A DNA stretch of 64,000 bases from Panicum virgatum (lineage: Eukaryota > Streptophyta > Magnoliopsida > Poales > Poaceae). Within the stretch, counting starts at the first letter, position 1; every line of letters begins with the position of its first letter. Both the position numbers and the translations under genes were made by a program. Shown in pieces: positions 11,301 to 23,065 of the stretch. The stretch covers positions 18,834,913 to 18,898,912 of the forward strand of contig NC_053147.1 of assembly GCF_016808335.1 (NCBI RefSeq), given 5' to 3'. Below the pieces are notes generated by a model that was not told the origin of the DNA, searched no databases, and saw only the letters and a list, made by a program, of their open reading frames with translations.

Positions 11301-14300
11301 AGGCGTTATACACTGGCTCACTTGGGGTTGCATCTTGTAGCAAAAGTAATATAGCTCTAGCCAGCACGCATATGCTGTAATTAGACATACATAATGTCAA
11401 CATTCATATAACAAAAAACAGATTGCATGAGAAACTTCCTACCATCTTCCTCTTTGTTTTGCTGCCTAGTTTGAGGCATACCTTCGCCCCAGCAGTTTAT
11501 TTTTCTTCAAATGATATCTTCAGGTCTTCTGCATAGCAGGCCACACAATATGATGCTTGTTTAAATTGATAAGATCATTCATTCATATCCATTCTCTCCA
11601 TTCCAGCTCCATGGTACTTAGAGAGTATTTTGATAAATCATTTTGTTTTTTGTTTGGACTACGATCCAGTGGATCTTGGAGCTGGAGCTGTGCCAAACGT
11701 AGCCTTAGTTTTGTCTTATACGAAAATATACTAAGATCTACAGTACCAAATAAATGCACTATCAAGACATTTATGGTGGATTTAATGAAACTAATTTGAT
11801 GTTGTAGATGCTGGTGTTTCTATAAACTTTGTCAAAGTTAGAAAAGTTTGAATTGGAACAAAACATCCATAACTGATCTTAAGTTTTGAATTTGTCCCAA
11901 TGAAGCATTCTGGTTGATTGGTCGTCACCGGGTATCATCTGCTTCTCCATTTATTCCTGAATGGCACTAATCATATTTAGACTCTTATTTTAAGGTAGAG
12001 CATATCCACCTGATGATTGATGATGATATGACTGATCCTACATCTCTCAAATACAAGGCTAGGGGTCTCGATGTCCTTTCCTGAAGGAAAGTTGCCTAGC
12101 AGTTGGTGCTGATTGTTTCATTAGGTGTCTAATACTAATTGTATTTGTTTTAAACAAAGTGGCACATCTAGTTCCGTGTTATTTAGATAATTCTATACAG
12201 TATGGCTAGTTATGTACTTATGCATCTTCCAGTCTCTGACATAGTGCGAGTACAATTGAGAACCAAGTTCATGTCCCACCTTTCTCCAAGGGAATTATTG
12301 CGTGCATGATCCACAACATGTATGGTGGGCTCATATGGGAGCCATGTGCACCGGCAGGTGCAATTATAAGCTTGTGGGGACCATCGTTTCGTCGATTGGT
12401 TGACTTTTGTCCCTTAAATCGTGTACGGTTAATCTGCTTCTTTTTTTCTCTCTGAGAATTGTAATTTAGGATGCCCCCATCCTTGGCCTCTTTGTCCTAT
12501 TATTTATGTCGATGGGATTGATTTTACTAAGGCAGTGTTGTGAATTGTTGGTGATGCCACTTGAGCAATAATGCAATAATACTATGGTTAAAACAATGCT
12601 TCCTTACATGCTAATAAATACAATTACTGTGGCATTTCTGAGCAGTAAAACCATGCATCTTGGGCCTGATTGATGTAAAGTTACTTTTAAGTACCAATCG
12701 GTACCCTGAATCCTTTCCCTGTCTAATATTTCTGAGCAGTTATACTGTATCCGTTTATGTAGAAGGGAATAATTGGTGTAATGGATGGATGGTTGTATTG
12801 CATTGAGGCTTCGGCCGGTATATATAAGAGTACATGACTTGGGGGGCAAGACTCCTCGGGATACATATGGCAGTCTACGATACATATATCTACAACTACC
12901 AAATATACTCTAATACTCCCCCGCAGTCACAGCGGGAGCACCGCAAACGGTGAGACTGGAGAAGAAGCCGAAAGCAGTAGCCAACGGACTAACATCCCCC
13001 CGCAGTCATAACGTCGGTGTGGTGCGGATGCTGCGACTGGAGAGAAAACCAGCGAGTAACTCATGCGGATGGTAGCCCTTTGTGCCGATGTCGAGATAGC
13101 CGAGCTGAAGGAGCCATGGTCGAAGATGCCGTGCGTAGAGTAGCCGTGGTCGACGTAGAGCTGTCGAAGTTGCCGAAGACGAGGTAGCCGCACATGAAGC
13201 CGTGGACGCACGAGGAGGCGCCATGGTGGTGGTGTAATGGAGAAGACGCCGGAGACGAAGATGGCGACGCGTCGATGCAGTCGTAGAGGGAGCGATGCCG
13301 AAGTCGATGCAGTTAGGCCATCAGGCGACACATGCCCGAGTTTGCCAGGCTCGGGAACGCATCGGGGACGATGGGCACGCACCGGTGTTGCCAATACCGA
13401 ACGTGCAAGGGAGGATGCACAACCAGACGCCGTCGCCGAGGGGGACCAGCAGAGAAGGCCTCCATGGCGGTCGTAGGCGTAGAAGAAGGCGAGGTAGAAG
13501 GTGCCAACGCCTGCTGTTGCTGGAGTAGACAAAGTAGTCGGGGACGAGATGTCGATGCTGGCGACGTGGTTGTGCTAGACGAAGTGAGGAAGGGAACCCA
13601 GATTTTCCAGCACAAGGCCGAATGATCCGGATTGCGCGGCGGCGGTGCTCGAAGGAGATGGCGAAGAACCCGTACAGCTTGACGAAGACCATGCGCAGGA
13701 CGCGCAGCTATAAGTCGACGATGAGGTCATGGACGTAGTCGGCGGCGGTGAGGATGCAACGGCGAAGGAGACCACGGGTGGCGCCGTGGCTGCCCGAAGA
13801 GGCGAAGCAGCGGCAGCCCTCCATACTCGGCGAAGAGGCGCGCAGTACGAGGACGGACATCACGGGAGCCGGGTGGACCACGCACATCGGCTGATCAGAC
13901 CGAGTAGCGTGAGGCGAGACGACGGTGGGCGAAGTCGGTGAAGGCGTCCCGATCGGTGAAGGCGACGACGAGCCGGCGAAGGTCGACATGCGAACAAAGC
14001 GGCGAGGAGGGCAGTGCAGATGGGCGTCCCCTAGGGCACCGTCCATGTCACCATGTCGCATGTCGAAGACGAAGAAGAGGCCGGGTAAGTCGACGCCGAC
14101 GTCGAAGTAGAGGCGCGAGGTCGACGGGCGGTGGGCGACTCAAGCTCGATCAGTGATCGAGTAAAAATCAGAGAAAATAACCAAAAATAAACCAGCAGCA
14201 GCTCGTGTAGCACCTTTGGGTGCGCGTCGCGCAATCCTCTCAATCTCCTCTTTTTCTCTCTCCCGTCACGGTCAATGACCGCATCTGAAGCGGAAGAAAT

Positions 14301-17300
14301 GGAGTGAGAGAGAGGGGCGGCGGACAGCGATGAGGGAGGCGGGCGGCCGGCTCCCTGCGGCGGCGCTGGAGGTCCTGCGCCGAGCGGCTCGCCGGGAGGG
14401 GCCGCGGTCAAGATGGGAACGGGCCAGCCCGGACCTGGCCTTGGACCTGGCCCTATGGCCTCAGGGCCAATTTATGAGGCCACGGGCCGACCCAATGTAT
14501 AATCTGCACCTGGCTTTGTTGGCCCAACGGGTATAATGGGTCGACCCATTCAGACATATCGTATATACCGAATATTGCAACAATAATTACCCAATGAAGA
14601 TGTAAATGACACATAATAAAATTATGATTATTACAAGTATCTAATAGCAAGCGATTGAATCTGCAGCTTAAATACAAACTGAATTTGTGCCACAACAAGC
14701 AACTAGCCCCAGCCAACAATTGAATCCCCAGCAACTGAATTTGTTCCAGATCACAAGCGATTGAATCTACTGCTCAAATACAAACTGAATTTGTGCCATA
14801 ACAAGCAACTAGCCCAAGCCAACAATTGAATCCCCAACAACTGAATTTGTTCTAGATCAGGGGCTTGCTTCTATAGCCTCCTCACCTACATGTTCATTAG
14901 TACATCAGAAAAACCACCATGAACCTGCTATCTAATTTGCTGAAGTAACCTACACATTAGCTAATGAATAGAAATATGATGATTAAGTACGCCTGTCAAT
15001 GTGTGGAGCTGAATGCTCTTCACAACTAGACAACTGAGAATGATATATCTTTTCTCAAGAAATGGCAACTTCAAGCACCAGTAGATCCATAATACACAAA
15101 GGGTACAAAAGCAATGAAAGAATTGAGCTCTACAAGGGGAAGAGCATCGTTTTGAGTACAGCCTACAACTTTGCACACTGACAAAAATTCAGTCAGCATC
15201 CAATAGATTAGCAACCTCAATTGTAACTGAATTGGGAATTTAATAATCAGCTGTATTTCAGAAGCAAAAAAAAAGAACAGAGACCCTACTTAGCCATCGT
15301 GATGCATAGCAGCCGCAATTTACAAGCGAGGAAAAGCTCTGATCTGACAGACATCACAAGAAGCCGGCGGAATAGAGAGGGCACATGAAAAGGGGGCACC
15401 ATGTCGAGCGAGGACAAGGGCAGTGTGTCGCCGGCCGGGCCACTGCACCCCGGCACGGCCGGTTCCCAGCTGCCAGCGTCCGTGACCAGCCGGGCGCATG
15501 AGTGCAGCGACGACGAGGAAGCAAGCCGTCAAGCCAGATCAAAGCTTACATGACGAACAAACCCTAGGACAACTACAGGAGAAGAACAGAGATGGGAGAA
15601 CCTTACCTGACGGGACAGCCGCTGGAAGAGAACCTTACCTGACGGGACAACCGCTGGAAGGGAGCGCGGTGCTCGGATCCGTCGCCGCCGGAGGCCAGCG
15701 AGGCGCGCCGAGCCGCCACCACTACGGTCGCCACCGCCGCCAGGTCGCTCGCCACCATGCAGGCTCCCGAGTCCCGACCTCTCTCATGCCTCAGATTGTT
15801 TTGGGTTGACCCAACTTACCCATTGGGTCAATAGGTTCAGACTTTCATGGCCCCTGATCTGATTTGAGGCCGGCTCTCATGGCCCATTAGCCTTGCTCTC
15901 GTGGGCCGGGCCAACTACCCAATGGGTCGACCCGGCCCATTCCCATCTTGAGGCCGCGGAGGGGCAGTTGAAGCCGGGCGGCTCCCTCCCTTGCGGCGGC
16001 TGGAGCCCGCGTGGGGAAGGGGCGGCGCCGTCATGCATGCCGCCGGCGACGAGGTCGACGCGCTGTGTCGGGGCCCCTGCTGCCACCACGGCAGCACGGG
16101 GTAGGGCACAGACGCCGGAGGAGACTGCGGCTGCCACCACGGCAGCGCAGATCGTGGTCGTCGACGACAGCTTTCATGGCGGCGGTGGCGAGGTACGTCA
16201 CGATCTACTGCTGCTAGACGGGAGGACGGCGGCGGATTAACTCGATCCGCCGCGATGGAGGGCGCTGCCCCCGGCGGAGGTCATGGGGGACCTCCCCGGG
16301 GGCGCGCTAGGAGGCCGTCGAGGGGGCGCCCTGGATGGGAGCCGTGGGGGACGGCCGGCGGCGCGCAGGAGGTAGTAGGGGCGCCGGCCGCTAGGGTTAG
16401 GGCAGCGGAAGATAGCCTAGGATCTCAAACCCTAATCTCGTGATACCATGTAGAAGTGAATATAATTGGTGTAATGGATGGATGGTTGTATTGCATTGAG
16501 GCTTCGGCCGGTATATATAAGAGTACATGACTTGGGGGGCAAGACTCTCCGGGATACATATGGCAGTCTACGATACATCTATCTACAACTACCAAATATA
16601 CTCTAATAGTTTAGGTGTGAACCTGACCAATAACCTGTACGTTAAAATCTACAACAAATATCTTGTGATGATGCTCCATAATATTTTTTTTCATTTTTAT
16701 CTGGCTTTAGAGATGCAGTTCAATTTTGTGTCATTTGAAAAAAAACTGCTTCTGACTGGCATTGCAGCTCTGGCAATTGGAGACACTGCTACTGCAAAAG
16801 GATACCTATGTGAACTACAGTCAGGCCTTGAGCTACACAAGCCAGGCACTAAGCCAGAACCTCGCTGGTCTAAGGAAAGGGAGTCCGATCAGAAAAATTA
16901 GCAGCACATTGAACTACTATCTGGAGGACAACTGGAAACGTCTGTGGGTGCTTGCATTATGGATTGGGATAATGGCTGGATTATTCATTTGGAAGTTCAT
17001 CCAGTATCGCAACCGGTATGTCTTTCATGTGATGGGTTACTGTGTTACAACTGCCAAGGGTGCTGCTGAGACTCTCAAGCTGAACATGGCACTTATTCTC
17101 TTGCCTGTGTGCCGCAACACCATCACCTGGCTGCGGAATACGAAAGCTGCAAGGGCATTGCCATTCGATGACAACATAAACTTTCACAAGGTTAGCCAGT
17201 ATAGACTCAAATTACTTCTTTATTGTCCTCCGTACCAAAATTTAGGAGGTTATAGTTTTTCCTAAGTTAAACTTCTCTAACTTTGACTAAGCTTATAGAA

Positions 17301-20300
17301 AAATGCACCAACATCTTGAACATCAAATTAGTGCCATTATCCACATGAAATATGTCTTGATAGTGCATTTATTTGTTATTTTAGATGTTAATATATATTT
17401 TTTGTCTGAAGGCGTTATTTAATGTAGATATCCCAATCAGGGCATAATCTAGATTGTGATATCCCAATCAAATAGTTATTTTGTGCCCAGTTTTAGATCA
17501 AACTGAAGACTCATTGCTCTTGACCAGAAGTATTTTGTCCTTCACAAGGGAGGCACTAATCTACCCTTTCCATTTACATAACAAAGAAATCATTTGGTTG
17601 ATCGAAGCTTACCCATACCTTATATTCATTTAAAAGGTACTAGGCAAGCTAAAGCCATTTGGTTGGAAATATCTAAATTGCACGTGGGCAATGATTGGAC
17701 CATAGCAATTTGCTAAAAGCAATAGTTTTGGGCAATGCCATGTTAGGCAGCTCATGCCATACCCGTTTTTGCTGGCTATGAATGTAACAGAAACATATAA
17801 TGTGGTAATCAGTGGCGCCTCATAATAAGGGATTTTGTCATAAAAGGACATATGATATTTCATTCAGTGAAAACCAAGAATATGGCTAAAAGCACAAAAT
17901 TGTTGCTTGTGTTGTAATGGCAGACTATTGCAGCGGCAATTGTGGTTGGTGTTATCCTTCATGCAGGGAACCACCTTGTATGTGATTTTCCGCGGCTCAT
18001 AAGTTCACCAGAGGAGAAGTATGCTCCACTGCACGAGTACTTTGGGGATAAGAAGCCAACATATTTAGACCTGGTCAAAGGAGTGGAGGGCATAACAGGG
18101 GTAATCATGGTTGTGTGCATGGTTATTGCATTTACTCTAGCAACAAGGTGGTTCCGCCGTAGCCTGGTGAAGCTTCCAAGGCCATTTGACAAATTAACTG
18201 GCTTCAATGCATTCTGGTACTCCCATCATTTGTTCATCATTGTGTACATAGCACTCGTTATTCATGGAGAGTGTTTATACCTTATCCACGACTGGTACAA
18301 AAAGACGGTGAGATAATCTTCATCTTTTCTTACTTATCTGGACCTCAATCACTATGTGCATGTCTCATATATATATGATATATGATTTTGTACAGACATG
18401 GATGTATCTCTCTGTACCTGTTGGTCTGTATGTTGGGGAGAGGACTCTTAGGTTCTTCAGATCTGGCAGTTATTCTGTCCGGCTATTGAAGGTCACCCCT
18501 GAAGAATTTAGAAATCTGAGTATTGATTTTGTTTACAGTTCTCTGATCCATAGTTGCTTTGCAGGTGGCCATATATCCTGGTAATGTTTTGACATTGCAG
18601 ATGTCTAAGCCTCCCACATTCCGTTACAAGAGTGGGCAGTATATGTTTGTTCAGTGCCCTGCTGTTTCACCCTTTGAATGGTGTGTGGCTCCTCTTTGTA
18701 ACTAAACTATTCCTAGATCCCAAATTTTATGTTTTTTTGGGCACCTTTTTTTTTTCTTCTGTAAGTAATAGAACACTTGATTCCGCATTCAGGCATCCTT
18801 TCTCAATAACTTCGGCACCTGGGGATGACTATCTAAGCATTCATGTTCGGCAACTTGGTGATTGGACACGGGAGCTCAAGCGGGTATTCTCAGCAGCTTG
18901 TGAGCCACCGGTGGGTGGGAAAAGTGGCCTTCTTCGAGCAGATGAAACAACTAAGAAAGCGTATATTCATCCCCATATATCCATATTAATACTTAATAGT
19001 CTGTTTCTGCAATTGGGGGCTTCACTTTTTTTTCTTTTTTATTTGGAAATTCAGCTTACCGAAACTTCTGATTGATGGACCATATGGGTCTCCTGCACAA
19101 GACTACAGCAAGTATGATGTTTTACTACTTGTTGGATTAGGGATTGGTGCCACACCTTTTATTAGCATATTGAAAGACTTACTCAATAACATTATCAAAT
19201 TGGAGGAAGAGGAAGTAAGTGATTGTTCTCATGTCACCAACTGGCCTTTTATATTTTTTCGGTGACCTAGGAATCAGCAATTGATTTAATTCTTATTTTA
19301 TCTGTTATTTAGTTGGCCATCTGTTCAAAAAAAAAAATCTCACCAATACTAGATAGGCCATGAATTAATTTATTTGTCTAAAATCTTCAGGAAGCTTCAA
19401 GCGATCTTTACCCACCAATTGGTCGCAGTAAGGCACAAGTTGATCTCGACACCCTTATGAGGATTACCTCAAAACCAAATAGGGTTTTGAAGACAACAAA
19501 TGCTTACTTTTATTGGGTGACACGTGAACAAGGCTCTTTTGATTGGTTTAAAGGAGTCATGAATGAGATTGCTGAACTAGATCAAAGGGTATGTATCATC
19601 TAACCCTTTTTCTTTTACATATCATGTTATGTGCTTTCTCTTTGCAAATTTGTTCTTACAGATGTCCTTGTTCACTATTAGAATATAATTGAGATGCACA
19701 ACTATCTCACAAGTGTTTATGAGGAAGGGGATGCTCGGTCAGCACTCATCACAATGTTGCAAGCTCTCAATCATGCCAAGAATGGCGTTGACATAGTTTC
19801 GGGAACCAAAGTAAGTTTTAGTACTCCACTACTCCTGCATCTCGCTGTAAAGTGTTGCACTTTATTATAGGATGAGGAAGAATACCTTGTAATATTATGC
19901 CACTTATGAGGATGTGTTCTCATTATACTGTTTTTTTTTGCAGGTCCGGACACATTTTGCAAGGCCAAATTTTAAGAAAGTCCTATCTAAGATAGCCACT
20001 AAACATCCTTATGCTAAAATAGGTCAGATACTTTTCATATTCCTGGTATAGTTGAAAATTTCCTTTTTAGCTGCAATATGCCATTCAGGATGGGAGTTTC
20101 GTTTAGTCCTTCATAATCATAGAACCTGGACTAGCACTTTTATATAACTAAAATAAGGAGCTTCCTATAGTGAAAATACCGATTCTCAGTGGTACATACA
20201 ACAGAATAGCATGTTTAGTATGCGCAGACATGGTAAAGAACTAGAAAGTTTCCTTGCAAAAATAAAAGGAATTCTGCAAAGCCTTTTTTTTTTTTGCTAA

Positions 20301-20537
20301 CTTTATGCCCTGAAAAGAAATTAAATCTAGGTGTAAAAACACCCATTTCTGGCTGAACCAATAATCTCAATACCATCTTCTATAGTCTGATCGCTGTAAA
20401 TAAGGTAAATCTTCTTGTTGTGTACAGGAGTGTTCTACTGTGGGGCTCCAGTTTTGGCACAGGAACTAAGCAAACTTTGTTACGAATTCAATGGCAAATC
20501 TACAACCAAATTCGAGTTCCACAAGGAGCATTTCTGA
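8368..20537 (+). CDS. RBOH: Respiratory burst NADPH oxidase (RBOH), complete, 14 exons
   Basis: Exons: 8368-9073, 9171-9330, 9422-9470, 10435-10548, 16768-17190, 17924-18307, 18396-18491, 18565-18680, 18793-18960, 19055-19214, 19391-19588, 19682-19810, 19944-20022, 20428-20537. All junctions are GT-AG and keep frame, giving 963 residues. The enzyme passes electrons from cytosolic NADPH through FAD and two haems to extracellular oxygen, making superoxide. Visible parts: serine/proline-rich N-terminus with [16 protein letters not shown]-hand [12 protein letters not shown] (291-302) and a weaker one from D335; membrane segments beginning near 402; haem histidines at about 483, 497, 585 and 598; FAD motif HPFSIT (684-689); NADPH motif GLGIGATPF (766-774); CGAP (932-935); C-terminal FEFHKEHF. 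No lesion was found. From memory it is closest to rice OsRbohA, which also sits next to UGT genes. Intron 4 is 6.2 kb because of transposons. Confidence 0.95.
10018..10362. mobile_element. Tourist-like MITE in RBOH intron 3
   Basis: 345 bp with terminal repeats GGGGGTGTTTAGTT and GGAACTAAACGGCCCC, flanked by TTA on both sides (10015-10017 and 10363-10365), the PIF/Harbinger-type target. It has no coding capacity. It is nearly identical in layout to 62420-62763, including TCGTGTACATCCAAACTG-like and CATACATGTGTTTAAAGG segments. Confidence 0.8.
10549..12757. other. RBOH intron 4, left part, no gene seen
   Basis: AT-rich intronic sequence. It holds a G homopolymer (10804-10820) and no open frame with homology that I can recognise. 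The minus-strand frames at 10968-11270 and 12604-12885 have no supporting motif. Confidence 0.5.
12758..12915 (-). repeat. 3' LTR of the intron-4 retroelement
   Basis: Direct repeat of 16449-16608, with only a few differences, mostly near its left end. It contains TATATATAAGAG, a possible TATA box in the plus sense, so the match may be fortuitous for the element. Confidence 0.8.
14408..15951. mobile_element. hAT-like non-autonomous element nested in the retroelement
   Basis: 1544 bp with imperfect terminal inverted repeats TCAAGATGGGAACGGGCC and GGCCCATTCCCATCTTGA. The flanks are an exact 8-bp duplication GGCCGCGG (14400-14407 and 15952-15959), the size made by hAT transposases. Subterminal GGGTCGACCCATT-like motifs occur in both halves. 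No transposase is encoded. A short repeat, CTTACCTGACGGGACARCCGCTGGAAG, lies in tandem near 15602-15660. Confidence 0.8.
16449..16608 (-). repeat. 5' LTR of the intron-4 retroelement
   Basis: Partner of 12758-12915. The primer-binding-like sequence lies immediately to its left, on the minus strand, which sets the element's orientation. Confidence 0.8.
17191..17923. other. RBOH intron 5 with a degraded Stowaway-like fragment
   Basis: About 17228-17420 begins CCTCCGTACCAAAATTTAGG and contains the TTAAACTTCTCTAACTTTGAC-like core of Stowaway MITEs, but no matching right end was found. The rest is AT-rich and without features. Confidence 0.4.
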
Positions 20538-21866
20538 CGTAAGAAGGTAAATACAGATTAGGGGAACAAGGGGGGGAAGATGTGTTGTATGTAAGCCATT
20601 TTTGCTTTGACACGTTGCCTTCTTCGCAATGACCTGGAAGAGCTAGGGATTCTGCGCATGGTGTTGTGTCATCACGGCGCCCTCCGCACCGTGATAATAC
20701 AACCAGTTACAGCAGCGACATCAATTGCTTGAGACACTCAAATACAATAAGAGCCCATAGAAAGGTAAATGGGGGATCAGCTGGTGCAATCACATGGCTT
20801 CCATCATAGATTGAACAGGAATACCCCAAGTGGACGTGGACCAGCAAGGGTCAAGGGGGGATTCCCTCGATAAGACCCCCCATGCGCGTGTCCACAGTTT
20901 CTGAGGATGGTTGTGATTGTAAGCAGCGTGACGTAGGACATAGGATGAAGGCCAGGATGTCACAAGGCTATCTAACTGTATATTTGCATGCAGCTGAGTG
21001 GTTGACTGAGGCCACATGTTTGTTCTAACTTTGTAATTATACAGGAGGGATGAAAAAACAGGAAGGAGTATATGTGTTTTTTTTTGTATGTAGTGTAGGT
21101 TGGTAGTGACTGGGCCCAGATTGCCGGGCCCAAATTTGATTGAAGCTTTACTTTGCTGTGTTGTCTAAGTGAGAAGATGGGAATTCTTTTTAGGGCCCGA
21201 GTGTATGATTGAATGCTGTATACCTTTACTGTAGTGAAGCCCTTGTTTAAATTTTTTCCCCCGGCGGTTGAGGCGTCAAAATGAACGGATTACATGCGGT
21301 AAATAATGATCACATCGGTGAAATTTGTACGAATAGTTGAACCTGGTAGATCTTGTTGGTACCTGCTGCTACAACTCGGTGCTAATGCAACGAGACGTCG
21401 AACGTTTGTGCATGCTGGAATTTTTCACGTGATTACTTCGGGAATTGTTTGTGGAATCTTTCTGTTTTTCAATGCTAGGTAGATTTGGATGTGCGGATGG
21501 GATGTGTCACGTCACGTGTGTCCTCTGTCATGAAAACAAAGAATCGCAGGGGTTTGCGAGCTCTTACAATTTGGATGCTGATGCTCCAGCATGACACCGG
21601 GGCTGGGAAGCTTAGCATCAGCAGCTGAACACCAGGAACAATCAAGGTTTTCCACTCTTCTGCTCCAGCAAGGCCGCAACAACCGGACACCGGGTCGCGT
21701 ACTTGTGCTGCTTGCACTGGTTGGGGATGGCAGCTATGGTTCGAACCTCGCGCGTTCCTCTTCCCCCGGAGTGTGCGTAGCTGCGAACGCGAGGGTAGTG
21801 GCTGGGTGCTGTAGTGGCGTGTAATTGTCTGCAATCGCAAGAAGCGGACGCGCATGTTCTTCTAAG
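20538..21866. other. RBOH 3' UTR and spacer
   Basis: The first several hundred bases after the RBOH stop are probably 3' UTR. The exact poly(A) site is not evident. From about 21590 to 21780 the sequence resembles 27690-27840 (shared AATCAAGGTTTTCCACTCTT-like wording and GGCAGCTATGGTTC). No gene is recognised. Confidence 0.5.
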
Positions 21867-22138
21867 TGTTAGCTGTGCTGATGACGGTGATTTTGCGGAG
21901 ATTGGGCCTCGTCGTTCCACTCTGCCCAGGAAAGCAAGCTCGAGGGTTTTCGGCCCAGAGTGGCAGTAGGTGTGCGTGTGTGAGAGCCCTGGCTATATGT
22001 ATGCGTGGAGAGGAAGAAGATGGCATGAACAAGCTTGTAACAAACAAACGTATCTAAGTTGTCCTCTGCTGTTCCTCCGATCCCAAATTCTTCTAGCCTT
22101 TTCCCTGATCTACTTCTCCTCTACTCCGATTACTAACA
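21867..22138 (+). repeat. 5' LTR of the chromovirus
   Basis: Starts TGTTAGCTGTGC and ends ATTACTAACA. It differs from the 3' LTR in the first 60 bases, where about 30 bp are extra, and is otherwise nearly identical. Confidence 0.9.
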
Positions 22139-22220
22139 TAGTGGTATCAGAGCCACCGATCTGGATCCCCACGAAATCCACCACGAGCATTTCACCCGGT
22201 TCCGCAAAACTATCGGCGCT

Positions 22221-22990
22221 ATGGAGCCCAATTTGAAGACCATTCTCGACGAGATCAAGTCCCTCTCGGTGTCCATGGCGGATCTCAAGTCGTCGGTCAC
22301 CGAGCGCATCGAGGGCGTGGAGCACGCGTTCGACGATCGCTTCAAGCGCATCGAGGATGCGGCCGGCGAGTTCGGCGAGTGGAAGCCCAAGGTGGATGCC
22401 TCCATCGACGACGTTCGCTTGGAGCTCGGCGCCATCCGCAAGACCGTGAATCGAGTGGTGCTCGAGTCCAACTCCGCTTCGGCGGCGGGAATCTTCCCCG
22501 CGCCCGTGTCGGCTTCGGCTCCTTCTGCTGCCGCCATCTCCGCCGACGGCCCCGATGGGCACCGCGTCGATCACAACATCCGGGAGAATGCACACGGGTC
22601 CGTGTATACCCACTCGCATTCCCCGGGCAAGGGTATGTCGTTTGAGCCCTCTAAGCCTGTTCTTCCTGCGTTTTCCCATCAGCGGTCGACTTCCCCTGTT
22701 TCGGGCGGGTTCAATTCTGGGGGTAGTTCTTAGTTTAGTAAGATTCCCAAGTTGTAGTGTCCCTCGTTTGATGGCAAGAACCCCAAGCTATGGATCCGCC
22801 GTGCTGAGGACTATTTTGAGTTATCCCAAGTAGATTCTAAGATCTGGATTAAGTTGTCATCCATGTACTTCACTGGACCGGCTGCTCGCTGGTTACAGTC
22901 CATAGAGCCCAAACTTCCTTCCTGTTCATGGTCTAGTTTTTGTCAGTTGATCTTAGATCGTTTTGGTAAGGATCATCATGAACTGCTGAT
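22221..22990 (+). pseudogene. Chromovirus gag, broken
   Basis: The first 170 codons form a coiled-coil-like N-terminal segment (LKTILDEIKSLSVSMADLKS). Two in-frame stops follow (22731 and about 22755). The same frame then continues into a capsid-type segment with FDGKNPKLWIRRAEDYFEL and FTGPAARWLQS, typical of retrotransposon gag, before frame is lost near 22990. Gag would build the virus-like particle. Confidence 0.8.
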
Positions 22991-23065
22991 TCGTCAGTTG
23001 TCCATATCAAGCAGCTCACATCGGTAGCAGAGTATATCGAGCGTTTTTCTGGGCTGGTTGATCAG

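Larger units (their letters stand above)
12758..16608 (-). mobile_element. Non-autonomous short-LTR retroelement in RBOH intron 4
   Basis: Two direct repeats of 158-160 bp (12758-12915 and 16449-16608) bound the element, with the 5-bp target duplication GTTTA at 12753-12757 and 16609-16613. A sequence TGGTATCACGAGATTAG (minus strand, from 16448) abuts the right repeat and resembles the initiator-methionine primer site used by Copia elements, so the element reads right to left. The internal 3.5 kb has no protease, integrase or reverse transcriptase that I can recognise; its GC-rich minus-strand frames (12927-14061) lack motifs. It carries a nested hAT-like element. Ends read TA...CA instead of TG...CA on the element's own strand. 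Confidence 0.75.

Noticed and set aside
12927..14061. Minus-strand frames in the intron-4 retroelement, tested as gag-pol
   Set aside because: No zinc knuckle, protease, integrase or RT motif could be found, and the frames are short and overlapping.
20788..21017. Minus-strand frame after RBOH
   Set aside because: Lies in the RBOH 3' UTR region, with no motif and no start context.
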